A stretch of 64,000 bases of DNA from Streptomyces sp. NBC_01116 (GTDB lineage Bacteria; Actinomycetota; Actinomycetes; Streptomycetales; Streptomycetaceae): the NCBI RefSeq assembly GCF_041435495.1, contig NZ_CP108644.1, positions 3,767,501 to 3,831,500 of the forward strand, in the 5' to 3' direction. Positions 28,686-39,562 of the stretch are shown here, piece after piece. Below the pieces are notes generated by a model that did no database searches, was not told the origin of the DNA, and was given only the letters and a program-made list of their open reading frames with translations. The position numbers were made by a program, and so were the translations under genes. The stretch's first letter is position 1; each line of letters starts with the position of its first letter.

Positions 28686-29293
28686 CTGCATTTTCCACCG
28701 AAGGGCAGAGCGACCCGACCGTACAGCCGGTTCCGACCGCCGTCGTACGGCAGGTGGACGCCGCCGACGTCACGCTCTCCAACCCCAAGATGGCCGTGAT
28801 CTCCCTCGGCTCCAACCTGGGCAACCGGCTGGAGACCCTCCAGGGGGCCGTCGACGCCCTGGAGGACACCCCGGGCCTCCGGGTCAAGGCCGTCTCCCCG
28901 GTCTACGAGACGGAGCCCTGGGGCGTCGAGGCGGACTCCCAGCCCGCGTACTTCAACGCCGTCATCCTCGTGAAGACCACGCTGCCTCCCGCCTCCCTGC
29001 TGGAGCGCGGCCAGGCCGTCGAGGAGGCCTTCGACCGGGTCCGCGAGGAGCGCTGGGGCCCGCGCACCATCGACGTCGACATCGTGGCGTACGCCGACGT
29101 CCTCTCCGACGACCCGGTGCTCACGCTCCCCCACCCGCGCGCCCACGAGCGGGCCTTCGTCCTCGCCCCCTGGCACGACATCGACCCCGAGGCCCAGCTG
29201 CCCGGCGCGGGCCCGGTGGCCCAGCTCCTCGCCGAGGTCGGCCGCGACAGCGTCCTGCCCCGCGCCGACCTGGAACTGCGCCTGCCGGAGTAA
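28682..29293 (+). CDS. folK: HPPK, 6-hydroxymethyl-dihydropterin pyrophosphokinase FolK
   Basis: Pyrophosphorylates the FolB product for FolP. 203 residues, about 40 longer than E. coli HPPK because of an N-terminal extension (residues 1-35) before the core AVISLGSNLGNRLETLQGAV. Other landmarks are SPVYETEPWGVEADSQPAYFNAV, EERWGPRTIDVDIVAY and LPHPRAHERAFVLAPW. The ATG overlaps the folB stop by four bases. Confidence 0.97.
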   Translation: MTAFSTEGQSDPTVQPVPTAVVRQVDAADVTLSNPKMAVISLGSNLGNRLETLQGAVDALEDTPGLRVKAVSPVYETEPWGVEADSQPAYFNAVILVKTTLPPASLLERGQAVEEAFDRVREERWGPRTIDVDIVAYADVLSDDPVLTLPHPRAHERAFVLAPWHDIDPEAQLPGAGPVAQLLAEVGRDSVLPRADLELRLPE

Positions 29294-29367
29294 TCGTTAG
29301 GCTCGACGGACGGTGGTCCGGCGCACGGCCGGACCGGGCACAGGCGGCGCGAAGGGCGGCTCACTCG

Positions 29368-29856
29368 GTGAAGCAACTACGGCTCGGGGTACTGGCGGGC
29401 CTCTTCGCCGCCGCCGGTGTCCTCTCCTGGGGCGGGGCCCGCCTCTGGGACTCCCTCGGCACCCTGCCGAGCGTCCCGCTGGCCGCGTCGATCGTGCTCG
29501 CCGTGATCGCGGCGATCCTCCTCGCGACCGCCCTCTCCACCCGCACCCGCCTCCGCGCCCAGCGCGAACGCCGCCCCGGCGCCAAGGGCGTCGAGCCCCT
29601 GTTCGCGGCCCGGGCGGTCGTCTTCGGCCAGGCGAGCGCCCTGGTGGCCGCCCTGGTCGCCGGGATGTACGGCGGCACCGGCGTCTTCCTCCTGAGCTAC
29701 CTCGACATCCCGCCCCGCCGCGACCAGGCCATCTACGCGGGCGCGGCGATGGTGGCGGGCATCGCGGTCATCGCCGCCGCCCTCTTCCTGGAACGCGTCT
29801 GCCGCCTCCCGGAGAAGGGCAACGACCACGACGGCACGGGGGCGGCGGCCGCGTAG
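29368..29856 (+). CDS. DUF3180 membrane protein
   Basis: 162 residues with four membrane helices: LRLGVLAGLFAAAGVLSWGG, LAASIVLAVIAAILLATAL, ASALVAALVAGMYGGTGVFL and IYAGAAMVAGIAVIAAALFL, with a basic loop between the second and third. This is the DUF3180 family that follows folK in many actinobacteria (Rv3605c type); function unknown. GTG start, 74 bp after folK. It is the last gene before the accessory insert at 29.9-31.1 kb. Confidence 0.88.
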   Translation: MKQLRLGVLAGLFAAAGVLSWGGARLWDSLGTLPSVPLAASIVLAVIAAILLATALSTRTRLRAQRERRPGAKGVEPLFAARAVVFGQASALVAALVAGMYGGTGVFLLSYLDIPPRRDQAIYAGAAMVAGIAVIAAALFLERVCRLPEKGNDHDGTGAAAA

Positions 29857-29894
29857 GGCACGACAAGCGCCCGGCCCATGCGTCGCCGCCCGGG

Positions 29895-30881
29895 TCACGC
29901 CGCCGCGCGGACCAGATGCCCGTTGACCAGGAACGCGGGATGCGGGCGAAGCCGGTATCCGTAGACGGTGAACGGTTTGCCGGGCGCGGGGCGGGGCCGC
30001 ACGGACTCGACGGTCACCCAGCCGGATTCCACGGGCCGGGCGTCGTGATGCTCGGGTCGGAATGTGCCGCGGGCCGCCCAGCGGTCCACCAGCGTCAGGT
30101 GCGACGCGAGACCCTTCCTGCTGGGGGCGAACCGCGCGCCGATGACCTCGGCCAGGTCGACGAGGAAAGGCACATTGGCGCTGACCAGGGTCCGGCCGGC
30201 CCAGTGCTTGGCGCGGCAGCCGTCACCGTCCGCGTATCCGTCGAGGAACCCGTCGAAGATCTCACGGTCCCGCAGCACGACCCGGGGAAACTCCTGCCTC
30301 ATGTGGTGCGCGTCGCCGCCGGCGTAGTGGCGCAGGGCGTCGGCGAGGTAGGAGGACACCACCCGGACACGGAAGCCCGGAATCTCCCGGCCCAGGTAGC
30401 CGGAGGGCCGAGTCACGGGCTGGAGCCGGGCTGCCAGGCCCGTCGCCTCGGTGAGGCTGCGCGCGTACCGGCCGGCGAACGCCTCGTCGTTCACGACAAG
30501 CGACACGTAGTTCCTGCCCACCGTGCCGTCCGCACAGGTGGCCCCCACGAAGTAGCCGAAGGCGTATCCCATGCGGAACGTGAACCGTTCGCGGCAGAGC
30601 TTGCGCGCGTGGGTCCACGCGACGGTTCTGCCCGCGGCATCCTCGGCACGGATCCAGCCGCTCGGTGTGGCCAGCAGGAGGCCCCCGGCGAGCGTGAAAG
30701 CCGCATGGCTCGTGACGACCTCCGCGGCTGCTCTCGCCTTGACGGCCGTCACGTCCGTGACCGTCGTCTGTTCCGCACGGGACCCGTCCAGCGTCCACAG
30801 CCTGGTGCCGACGGCGACCTCCCGGGCCCGGAGACGTCCTCCGACCGCGTTCACGGTCTGCTTGCTCGGTAGCCCACTCAT
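29895..30881 (-). CDS. Stand-alone intein-like LAGLIDADG (DOD) homing-endonuclease protein
   Basis: 328 residues. The N-terminus looks like a degenerate intein Hint half (VGTRLWTLDG, VTDVTAVKARAAAEVVTSHA, then ATPSGWIRAED as block B), but the catalytic first Cys/Ser is missing. The centre holds two LAGLIDADG motifs, FGYFVGATCADG (Asp118) and FDGFLDGYADGDG (Asp218), with their acidic residues kept. The C-terminus FTVYGYRLRPHPAFLVNGHLV copies intein blocks F and G but lacks the terminal His-Asn. It therefore cannot splice yet may still cut DNA. ATG after GAGGAG, which is locked in a perfect hairpin. It sits alone between convergent core genes. Confidence 0.82.
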   Translation of the reverse strand: MSGLPSKQTVNAVGGRLRAREVAVGTRLWTLDGSRAEQTTVTDVTAVKARAAAEVVTSHAAFTLAGGLLLATPSGWIRAEDAAGRTVAWTHARKLCRERFTFRMGYAFGYFVGATCADGTVGRNYVSLVVNDEAFAGRYARSLTEATGLAARLQPVTRPSGYLGREIPGFRVRVVSSYLADALRHYAGGDAHHMRQEFPRVVLRDREIFDGFLDGYADGDGCRAKHWAGRTLVSANVPFLVDLAEVIGARFAPSRKGLASHLTLVDRWAARGTFRPEHHDARPVESGWVTVESVRPRPAPGKPFTVYGYRLRPHPAFLVNGHLVRAAA

Positions 30882-30885
30882 ACGG

Positions 30886-30923
30886 CGCTCCTCGGCCTGT
30901 TCACCATGACAGGCCGAGGAGCG
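30886..30923 (-). promoter_or_regulatory. Perfect 15-bp hairpin burying the ribosome site of the LAGLIDADG gene
   Basis: CGCTCCTCGGCCTGT (30886-30900) and ACAGGCCGAGGAGCG (30909-30923) are exact inverted repeats around an 8-base loop. On the minus-strand mRNA the 3' arm carries GAGGAG, four bases before the ATG, so the Shine-Dalgarno would be double-stranded. No T-run follows on either strand, so it is not a standard terminator. Confidence 0.8.
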
Positions 30924-30950
30924 TATCGGGCACCACTGACAAAGCCGGCA

Positions 30951-31114
30951 AAGGGCTGTCCCACAATTCCCGGTGGATCGGCGCGCGGCGTCAGATGCGG
31001 TGCATCGCAAGGCGGAGGGACGTCCGCATACTGGATGTATGGGGACGTTCCGACAACGCGGCGAGGTGCCGTAGCTGTCGTCGCGCGCCCGCCGGGAAGT
31101 GCGGGACAGCCCTT
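30951..31114. mobile_element. MITE-like palindromic element abutting folE
   Basis: The ends are inverted repeats: left AAGGGCTGTCCCACAATTCC and right, read inward, AAGGGCTGTCCCGCACTTCC, continuing with CGG and differing at about three of 26 positions. The interior is also a long imperfect palindrome centred near GCATACTGGATGTATG. Total 164 bp, with no coding capacity. Such elements are typically moved in trans by an IS transposase. The right end supplies the last two bases of the folE stop codon. No clear target duplication is visible. From memory, similar sequences recur in Streptomyces genomes. Confidence 0.65.
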
Positions 31115-31718
31115 AGCGCGCCAATATGAGGCTCATCGCCTCGGCGCGGGTCGAGGCATCGCGGAGCTGGCCGCGTACGGCCGACGTCGTGGTCTTCGCC
31201 CCGGGCTTGCGGATGCCGCGCACCGACATGCACATGTGCTCGGCCTCGATCACCACGATCGCTCCCCGCGCTTCCAGGATCCTCATGAGCGAGTCCGCCA
31301 CCTGCGTGGTGAGGCGTTCCTGCACCTGGGGCCTGCGCGCGAAGACGTCCACCAGGCGGGCCAGCTTCGACAGGCCGGTGATCTTGCCGGAGTCGGCCGG
31401 TATGTAGCCGACGTGCGCGACGCCGTGGAAGGGCAGGAGGTGGTGTTCGCAGAGCGACATGATCTCGATGTCCTTTACCAGGACCATCTCGTCGTGCCCT
31501 AGATCGAACGTCGTGGTGAGCACGTCCTCGGGTTCCTGCCGCAGACCCGCGAGGATCTCCTTGTACGCCCGCGCCACCCGCCCCGGCGTCTCCCGCAGGC
31601 CCTCGCGGTCCGGGTCCTCCCCGACGGCGATCAGCAGTTCGCGTACGGCCGCCTCGGCCCGCTTCTCGTCGAATTCGCCGATCGAACCCTGGCCGTCCAG
31701 CGTCACCGGGTCGGTCAT
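31113..31718 (-). CDS. folE: GTP cyclohydrolase I FolE
   Basis: Opens and rearranges GTP to dihydroneopterin triphosphate, the first step of folate synthesis. 201 residues from the ATG at 31718, preceded by ACGAGGCACAG. Zinc and active-site parts are intact: [45 protein letters not shown] and [20 protein letters not shown] strong terminator lies between ftsH and folE, so folE probably has its own promoter. Its TAA stop uses bases of the MITE end, suggesting that insertion trimmed or replaced the original 3' end. Confidence 0.97.
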   Translation of the reverse strand: MTDPVTLDGQGSIGEFDEKRAEAAVRELLIAVGEDPDREGLRETPGRVARAYKEILAGLRQEPEDVLTTTFDLGHDEMVLVKDIEIMSLCEHHLLPFHGVAHVGYIPADSGKITGLSKLARLVDVFARRPQVQERLTTQVADSLMRILEARGAIVVIEAEHMCMSVRGIRKPGAKTTTSAVRGQLRDASTRAEAMSLILAR

Positions 31719-31782
31719 CTGTGCCTCGTTCCTCTGTGCTGTCCCGTGCGCGGGTTCGCGATCGGACGTCGCAGGCATACGG

Positions 31783-31823
31783 AAAAGCCGCGCCCCCACA
31801 GGCTAAAACCTGGGGGGCGCGGC
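31783..31823 (-). terminator. Intrinsic terminator after ftsH
   Basis: GCCGCGCCCCCACAGG and CCTGGGGGGCGCGGC pair around the A/T-rich loop CTAAAA. On the minus strand the stem is followed by TTTTCCG. It lies 60 bp beyond the ftsH stop and separates it from folE. Confidence 0.85.
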
Positions 31824-31882
31824 ATCCATTCCGGAACCGGTTCGGCCCCCGTGACGGGGGTCTCACCGGAGTCGGTCCGGGA

Positions 31883-33940
<2,058 letters not shown>

Positions 33941-34122
33941 CCATACGGAGCGAAGACGCCCCGTCCCTCCTGCCCGTAGGTAAATGCTGCTGTTTGAAAA
34001 GACTGTTCTTCGGACGGTACCCCAGCATCGTCACCCGCGACTGCCGGGTACGGCGGAGAAACCTGCTTTCGAAGCTTCAACGGCCCGGGTGCGGTGAGGG
34101 TTCCCCGGCGGTCCGGCCGGGG

Positions 34123-34677
34123 TCAGCCGCCGTAGACGTGCGGGGCGAGCGTGCCGACGAAGGGCAGGTTGCGGTACTTCTCGGCGTAGTCCAGCCCATA
34201 GCCGACGACGAACTCGTTGGGGATGTCGAAACCGATCCACTTCACATCGATCGCGACCTTTGCGGCATCCGGCTTGCGCAGCAGGGTGCAGACCTCCAGC
34301 GAGGCCGGCTCGCGGGAGCCCAGGTTGGACAGCAGCCAGGACAGCGTCAGGCCGGAGTCGATGATGTCCTCGACGATCAGGACGTGCTTGCCCTTGATGT
34401 CGGTGTCGAGGTCCTTGAGGATCCGGACGACGCCGGAGGACTGGGTGCCGGCCCCGTACGAGGAGACGGCCATCCAGTCCATCGTGACGGGGGTGGACAG
34501 CGCGCGCGCCAGGTCCGCCATGACCATCACCGCGCCCTTGAGGACGCCGACGATCAGCAGGTCCCTGCCCGCGTACTCCGCGTCGATCTTCGCGGCCAGC
34601 TCGACGAGCTTCGCGTCGATCTCTTCCTTGGTGAGGAGCACCGACTGAAGGTCGGTACCCATGTCCTTCTCGTTCAC
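34123..34677 (-). CDS. hpt: Hypoxanthine phosphoribosyltransferase Hpt
   Basis: Purine salvage: joins hypoxanthine or guanine to PRPP. 184 residues. The PRPP loop is [18 protein letters not shown], the pyrophosphate loop [16 protein letters not shown], and the flexible-loop region is [15 protein letters not shown] chose the GTG at 34677, giving [11 protein letters not shown]; the ATG five codons later is also possible. It lies between ftsH and tilS on the same strand, 83 bp from tilS, as in most actinobacteria and Bacillus. Confidence 0.96.
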   Translation of the reverse strand: MNEKDMGTDLQSVLLTKEEIDAKLVELAAKIDAEYAGRDLLIVGVLKGAVMVMADLARALSTPVTMDWMAVSSYGAGTQSSGVVRILKDLDTDIKGKHVLIVEDIIDSGLTLSWLLSNLGSREPASLEVCTLLRKPDAAKVAIDVKWIGFDIPNEFVVGYGLDYAEKYRNLPFVGTLAPHVYGG

Positions 34678-34760
34678 CCACGTCTCTTTCTCTGCCTGCC
34701 GGCCCGGGAAAGCGCCCCGGGCCGGGCCGGCTGTTCGCCTGCACTTCAGCCGCTTGCGCG

Positions 34761-35885
34761 TCAGCTCTGCCGAATGACCAGTCTGCCACCCTGTCGCATC
34801 GCCTCGACGCGGCCGGGCAGGTTGATGGCCCGCTGGCCGCGCCAGCCGGTGATGAGACGGTCGACTTCTTCGAGGTGCCGGGCGAAGAGGGAGCCCGCGG
34901 GCGCCCCGGCCTCGATCAGTGCGCGGCGCAGCACCCGGCGGCGTACCGCGGGCGGCAGGACGTAGAGCTTGGCGCACTCCAGGCGGCCGGTGTCGTCGCG
35001 TACGGACAGCTCGGCCTCGGCGGCCCAGGTGTCCAGGGCGTCGGCGTCGTCGCGGGAGAGCTGGGCGGTGCGGGCGAGGGCCTCGACGACGCCTTTGCCG
35101 AGCGCCTTCTCCAGGGCGGGCAGGCCTTCGTGGCGGAGCCGGGAGCGGGTGTAGGCGGGGTCGATGTTGTGCGGGTCGTCCCAGACGGGCAGGGACTGGA
35201 CCAGGCAGGCCTTGCGGACGGCCTGCCGGTCGAGCTGGAGGAAGGGGCGGCGGTAGCGGCCGGCCGGCCCGGAGGCGGCGGCCATGCCGGAGAGCGAGCG
35301 GATGCCGGAGCCGCGGGCGAGGCCGAGGAGGACCGTCTCGGCCTGGTCGTCGCGGGTGTGGCCGAGCAGGACGGCGGCGGCACCGTGGCGTTCGGCGGCG
35401 GCGTCCAGCGCGGCGTAGCGGGCGTCGCGGGCGGCGGCCTCGGGGCCGCCCTCGCGTCCGACGTGCACGGCGACGGCCTCGACGGGGTCGAGGTCCATGG
35501 CGGTGAGCCGGGTGACGACCTCGGCGGCGCGGAGACCGGATCCCGGCTGGAGGTTGTGGTCGACGGTGATGCCGCCGGCCCGGACGGAGAGTTTGCGGGC
35601 CTCGAACGCGAGCGCGGAGGCGAGCGCCATGGAGTCGGCGCCGCCGGAGCAGGCGACGAGGACGAGCGGGGTGTCGGGCCGTTCGGGGAGTGCGGGTCGC
35701 TCGGGGAGAGCGGCCCTGCCCGCGGCGCCGGCCTCGGCGTAGCGGGGGCGGGCGGCGTGCGCGGGGCGCCTCGCCGCCTCGGCGGGCCGGTCGTGGTCGG
35801 CGTGCCGGTGGAATTCGGTGAGTACGTCGTGGAGTACGCGGCGGACCGCCAGGCGTATCGCCGCGACCGCAGGATGGGGACCCAT
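34761..35885 (-). CDS. tilS: tRNA(Ile) lysidine synthetase TilS
   Basis: ATP-dependent ligation of lysine to C34 of tRNA-Ile(CAU), which changes its identity from Met to Ile. 374 residues. The PP-loop is [18 protein letters not shown], followed by [34 protein letters not shown] and [12 protein letters not shown]; the C-terminal domain is the short actinobacterial form. An Ala/Pro-rich insert of about 40 residues sits between the first helix ([15 protein letters not shown]) and the PP-loop. ATG at 35885 after GAAGGGCA. The start of a ~200-bp gap to the zincin gene lies upstream. Confidence 0.96.
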   Translation of the reverse strand: MGPHPAVAAIRLAVRRVLHDVLTEFHRHADHDRPAEAARRPAHAARPRYAEAGAAGRAALPERPALPERPDTPLVLVACSGGADSMALASALAFEARKLSVRAGGITVDHNLQPGSGLRAAEVVTRLTAMDLDPVEAVAVHVGREGGPEAAARDARYAALDAAAERHGAAAVLLGHTRDDQAETVLLGLARGSGIRSLSGMAAASGPAGRYRRPFLQLDRQAVRKACLVQSLPVWDDPHNIDPAYTRSRLRHEGLPALEKALGKGVVEALARTAQLSRDDADALDTWAAEAELSVRDDTGRLECAKLYVLPPAVRRRVLRRALIEAGAPAGSLFARHLEEVDRLITGWRGQRAINLPGRVEAMRQGGRLVIRQS

Positions 35886-36082
35886 GTCCGGTGCCCTTCG
35901 TGGAGTTCGGGAGGAGCGTCGAGCGCCGGAACGGGTGAGTCCCGTCACTCAGAGTGCGTCGATGGTGACAGAGGCAAGCTGTTCATCGAGCATTGCACGC
36001 CTTCCCGTGCCCCTACGGTCCCTCGGATGGGTGATTGGAGGGCCAATATCGGTCCCCCGGGAGTATCCGGACGGTCCGGCGG

Positions 36083-37219
36083 TCAGGATTCGGCCTTGCG
36101 GTGCACCCGCGCGACCCAGTCGGCGGGCTTGGCGATCTCGGCCTTGGTCGGGAGGGTGTTCGGTGAGGTCCAGACGCGGTTGAAGCCGTCCATGCCGACC
36201 TCTTCGACGACCGATCGTACGAACTTCTCGCCGTCCTTGTACTGCCGGAGCTTGGCGTCCAGGCCGAGGAGCTTGCGCAGGGCCTGGTCGAGACGGCCGG
36301 CGCCCTGGGCCCGGCGCTGCTGGAACTTCTCGCGGATCTCGGCGACGGAGCCGACGACCTCGGGGCCCACTCCGTCCATCACGAAGTCCGCGTGTCCTTC
36401 GAGGAGGGACATGACGGCGGTGAGGCGGCCGAGCACTTCGCGCTGGGCGGGGGTCTGGACGATGTCGACGAGGCTCCGGCTGTCGCTCTCGCCCTGTTCG
36501 CCCTCGGGCCGTCCGGCGCCGGAGAGGGACTGGGCGGCCTCGCGGAGGCGTTCCAGGAAGGTCATCGGGTCGACGTCGGTCTCGTCGAGGAACGTCTGGA
36601 TCTCGCCCTGGAGGTGGTCGCGGAGCCAGGGCACGCCGGTGAACTGGGTGCGGTGGGTCTCCTCGTGGAGGGCGACCCAGAGCCGGAAGTCGTGCGGGTC
36701 GACGTCCAGCTCGCGTTCGACGTGGACGATGTTGGGGGCGACGAGGAGCAGCCGGCCGCCGCCGTCGGCGGCGGAGGGCAGGTCCCGGGTGGCCGGGGCG
36801 AACGTCTCGTACTGGCCGAGCACCCGGGAGGCGAGGAACGAGAGCAGCATGCCCAGTTCGACGCCGGTGACCTTGCCGCCGACCGCGCCGAGGACGGCGC
36901 CGCCGGGTCCGCCGGAGCGGCGGCTCTCCATCTTGGCGAGCAGGGGGCGCAGCAGTTCGCGGAAGCCGGCGACGTTGGCCTTGATCCAGCCGGCCCGGTC
37001 GACGACGAGGACGGGGGTGTCCTCGGGCTCGGTCCCTTCGGGGATCATCCGGGTGAAGAGCCGGACGTGTTCCTCCGAGGCCCTGGCGTGCCGACGCAGC
37101 TCCGCGACGACGGCGCGGGCCTCCTCGCGGCTGATGTCGGGGCCGGGCCGGACCAGTCGGGTCGCGGTCGCGACCGCGAGATTCCAGTCGACCATCTGGG
37201 CACCACCGATGCTCGTCAT
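36083..37219 (-). CDS. Zincin-like metalloprotease (DUF2342, zinc-dependent)
   Basis: 378 residues of the actinobacterial family sometimes labelled 'coenzyme F420 biosynthesis associated'. The HExxH motif is in RLWVALHEETHRTQF, with downstream LLEGHADFVMDGVG probably giving the third zinc ligand. The N-terminal half is helical (VDWNLAVATATRLVRPGPDIS), and SGGPGGAVLGAVGGKVTGVELG forms a glycine-rich segment. No signal peptide is present, so it acts in the cytoplasm. It sits between tilS and dacB as in other Streptomyces. The substrate is unknown to me. Confidence 0.88.
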   Translation of the reverse strand: MTSIGGAQMVDWNLAVATATRLVRPGPDISREEARAVVAELRRHARASEEHVRLFTRMIPEGTEPEDTPVLVVDRAGWIKANVAGFRELLRPLLAKMESRRSGGPGGAVLGAVGGKVTGVELGMLLSFLASRVLGQYETFAPATRDLPSAADGGGRLLLVAPNIVHVERELDVDPHDFRLWVALHEETHRTQFTGVPWLRDHLQGEIQTFLDETDVDPMTFLERLREAAQSLSGAGRPEGEQGESDSRSLVDIVQTPAQREVLGRLTAVMSLLEGHADFVMDGVGPEVVGSVAEIREKFQQRRAQGAGRLDQALRKLLGLDAKLRQYKDGEKFVRSVVEEVGMDGFNRVWTSPNTLPTKAEIAKPADWVARVHRKAES

Positions 37220-37263
37220 GCGTCAACCGTACGTGAGCCCGTCGCTCGGTGGTGGGGTCTTGA

Positions 37264-37300
37264 GGGTCTGTCGGGGGTCTGTCGGGGGTCTGTCGGGGGG
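37264..37300. repeat. Three tandem 12-bp repeats after dacB
   Basis: GGTCTGTCGGGG is repeated three times immediately 3' of the dacB stop. Copy number at such simple repeats is likely variable between strains. No other feature is seen. Confidence 0.75.
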
Positions 37301-37301
37301 G

Positions 37302-38765
37302 CTACTCGGCCGTGGGGCGGGCGAGTGCGGTGGCCAGGGCGTCGAGGGCGGGTTCGGCCTCGGTCGCGGAGAGGCTGCCGGAGGCGAGGAAGGCGAAGGC
37401 GAGCAGGCGGCCGCGGGGGTCGACGACGGTTCCGGCGAGGGAGTTGACGCCGTTGAGGGTGCCGGTCTTGGCGCGGATCAGGCCGGTGCCTTCGGAGCCG
37501 TCCTGGTAGCGGTCGCCGAGGGTGCCGCTGAATCCGGCGATCGGGAGGCCGGTGAGGACCGGGCGGAGTCCGGGGCGGTCGGGGTCGGCGGCGCGGGCGA
37601 GGAGGGCGGTGAGGAGGGCGGGGGTGACCCGGTCCTCCCGGTCCAGGCCGCTGCCGTCGGCGAGGTGGGCCCCGGTCACCGGGATCCTCAGCTTCTTCAG
37701 TTCGTTGGTGACGGCGCGGCGGGCTCCGGCGAAGTCGGCGCTCTCGCCCTTGGCGATGGCGGTCTGCCGGGCGAGGGCCTCGGCGATGTCGTTGTCGCTG
37801 TTGGTGAGGGTGCGCTCGACGAGGGCGGCGAGCGGGGCCGAGCGGTGGGTGGCGACGGTGCGGGACTCGTCCGCCGGCCGGGCCTCGCGGGGCGTGCCGG
37901 TGACCTCGACGCCGGCCTTCTTGAGCTGTGCGGCGAAGGCGCGGGCGGCGTCGCCGGCGGGGTCGTCGGTGCGTTTGGCGGGGCCGCGGTCGGTGTCGTT
38001 CAGACGGCCCTCGTCGACCATCAGGGCGGTGACGGGGGCGATGTTCTCGTTGGGGCTGATCGGGTGGAGCACGGGGCCGGTGTAGCGGGAGGTGTCGTAC
38101 GCGAGGCGTACGGGACCGTCCTCGCCGTCCTCGCCGTCCTCGCGCAGGGCCTTCGCGGCGTCGGCGGCCATCGAGCGCAGGGCCGCCCTGCTCAGCGTGG
38201 GGTCGCCGCCGCCGACGAGGGTGAGGGTGCGGGCGTCGGGGGACAGCGCGACGGTGGTGGCGATGCGGTGGTCGGGGCCCAGGACGGAGAGCGCGGCGGT
38301 GGTGGTGGCGATCTTGATGGTGGAGGCGGGCGTCATCGGGGTGGTGGCGCCGGTTCCGTACAGCTGCTCGCCGGTGGCGGTGTCGATGACGGACGCGGCG
38401 ACCGTGTCGCCGAGTCCGGGCGCGCCGATGAGCGGGGCGAGGGTGTCGCGGAGCGCCGCGGCGTCCCTCGGGGCGTCGCGGGCGGTGGTGCCGAGGGCCG
38501 GGAGGACGGCCGGGGCGCTGGGGGCCGGGCGGGGGCCGTCGGGCGTCGGGCGGCCGTGATGTGCGCCACCTGTTCGGTCCGCGGCGACTGCCAGTGCCCG
38601 CTCGGCCTTACGCTGACCGTTGTCCCAGGGGCCGGCGGCGAGGACGGCGCCGGCAGCGACGACCAGGCCGAGCGTGGCGGAGCCTGCGATGACCTGCCAG
38701 GTGTACGACCCGTTGTGTCTGTTCTTCAGGACCTTCAGCCTGCCCCACGGGTCCGACGGGCGCAT
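37302..38765 (-). CDS. dacB: D-alanyl-D-alanine carboxypeptidase/endopeptidase DacB (PBP4 type, S13)
   Basis: About 487 residues. After a basic cytoplasmic start comes a membrane anchor ([23 protein letters not shown]), then a Pro-rich linker and the S13 penicillin-binding domain with SxxK in [11 protein letters not shown], SxN in [11 protein letters not shown] and KTG in [10 protein letters not shown]. It trims or cleaves peptidoglycan cross-links outside the membrane. An acidic triplet repeat (EDGEDGEDG) sits in the inserted domain. ATG at 38765 follows GGAAAG; the GTG at 38792 after AAAGGGG is an alternative. It is divergent from ppa. Confidence 0.95.
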   Translation of the reverse strand: MRPSDPWGRLKVLKNRHNGSYTWQVIAGSATLGLVVAAGAVLAAGPWDNGQRKAERALAVAADRTGGAHHGRPTPDGPRPAPSAPAVLPALGTTARDAPRDAAALRDTLAPLIGAPGLGDTVAASVIDTATGEQLYGTGATTPMTPASTIKIATTTAALSVLGPDHRIATTVALSPDARTLTLVGGGDPTLSRAALRSMAADAAKALREDGEDGEDGPVRLAYDTSRYTGPVLHPISPNENIAPVTALMVDEGRLNDTDRGPAKRTDDPAGDAARAFAAQLKKAGVEVTGTPREARPADESRTVATHRSAPLAALVERTLTNSDNDIAEALARQTAIAKGESADFAGARRAVTNELKKLRIPVTGAHLADGSGLDREDRVTPALLTALLARAADPDRPGLRPVLTGLPIAGFSGTLGDRYQDGSEGTGLIRAKTGTLNGVNSLAGTVVDPRGRLLAFAFLASGSLSATEAEPALDALATALARPTAE

Positions 38766-38878
38766 CGACGGTCTTTCCACCGGCTCGGCCACCGTTGACC
38801 AGCCCCTTTCGCGAGCACTCTTCTGCGTGGGGGACACTTAATCACCAGTCGTATGTGTTGATCATGGAGGAGCCACCC

Positions 38879-39373
38879 GTGGAGTTCGACGTCACCATCG
38901 AGATCCCGAAGGGTTCGCGGAACAAGTACGAGGTGGACCACGAGACCGGTCGGATCCGCCTGGACCGTCGACTCTTCACCTCGACCAGCTACCCGGCCGA
39001 CTACGGCTTCGTCGAGAACACCCTCGGCGAGGACGGCGACCCGCTGGACGCGCTGGTCATCCTGGACGAGCCGACCTTCCCCGGTTGCCTCATCAAGTGC
39101 CGTGCCATCGGGATGTTCCGGATGACCGACGAGGCGGGCGGCGACGACAAGCTGCTCTGCGTCCCGGCGTCCGACCCGCGGGTGGAGCACCTGCGCGACA
39201 TCCACCACGTGTCGGAGTTCGACCGCCTGGAGATCCAGCACTTCTTCGAGGTCTACAAGGACCTGGAGCCGGGCAAGTCCGTCGAGGGCGCCGACTGGGT
39301 CGGCCGTACCGAGGCGGAGGCCGAGATCGAGGCCTCGTACAAGCGTCTTGAGGCGCAGGGCGGCGCGCACTGA
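38879..39373 (+). CDS. ppa: Inorganic pyrophosphatase, family I
   Basis: Hydrolyses pyrophosphate to drive biosynthetic reactions. 164 residues. Conserved metal-binding parts: [39 protein letters not shown] (the DxDPLD core) and [15 protein letters not shown]. The GTG at 38879 is right for GGAGGA at good distance; an upstream in-frame ATG at 38864 would place that site inside the gene. A strong terminator follows. Confidence 0.97.
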   Translation: MEFDVTIEIPKGSRNKYEVDHETGRIRLDRRLFTSTSYPADYGFVENTLGEDGDPLDALVILDEPTFPGCLIKCRAIGMFRMTDEAGGDDKLLCVPASDPRVEHLRDIHHVSEFDRLEIQHFFEVYKDLEPGKSVEGADWVGRTEAEAEIEASYKRLEAQGGAH

Positions 39374-39417
39374 CGTCCTTCTTCCGGTTCCGTTTGTGAG
39401 CCGGACGGCCGTAGGGG

Positions 39418-39457
39418 AACGGGCGGTACACCTTCGCGGGTGTGCCGCCCGTTTCGC
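39418..39457 (+). terminator. Intrinsic terminator of ppa
   Basis: ACGGGCGGTACACC (39419-39432) pairs with GGTGTGCCGCCCGT (39439-39452), 13 of 14 positions pairing, around TTCGCG; TTCGCT follows. It stands 46 bp after the ppa stop. Confidence 0.8.
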
Positions 39458-39562
39458 TGTCCGCACTTCCGCGCGTGCGGGGCCCATGCGCGTGGCCATA
39501 CTGGGCAGACGTGCGACGGGACAGACACCCAGGGTGGTGCGGTCGAGGAGGAACGAGGTCGA

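Noticed and set aside
29895..30881. Active intein that splices
   Set aside because: No catalytic Cys/Ser at the first position, no C-terminal His-Asn, and no extein coding on either side.
34875..38798. Plus-strand open frame of 1307 codons opposite tilS, the zincin and dacB
   Set aside because: Stop-free only because of high G+C; the opposite strand carries recognised enzymes with catalytic motifs.
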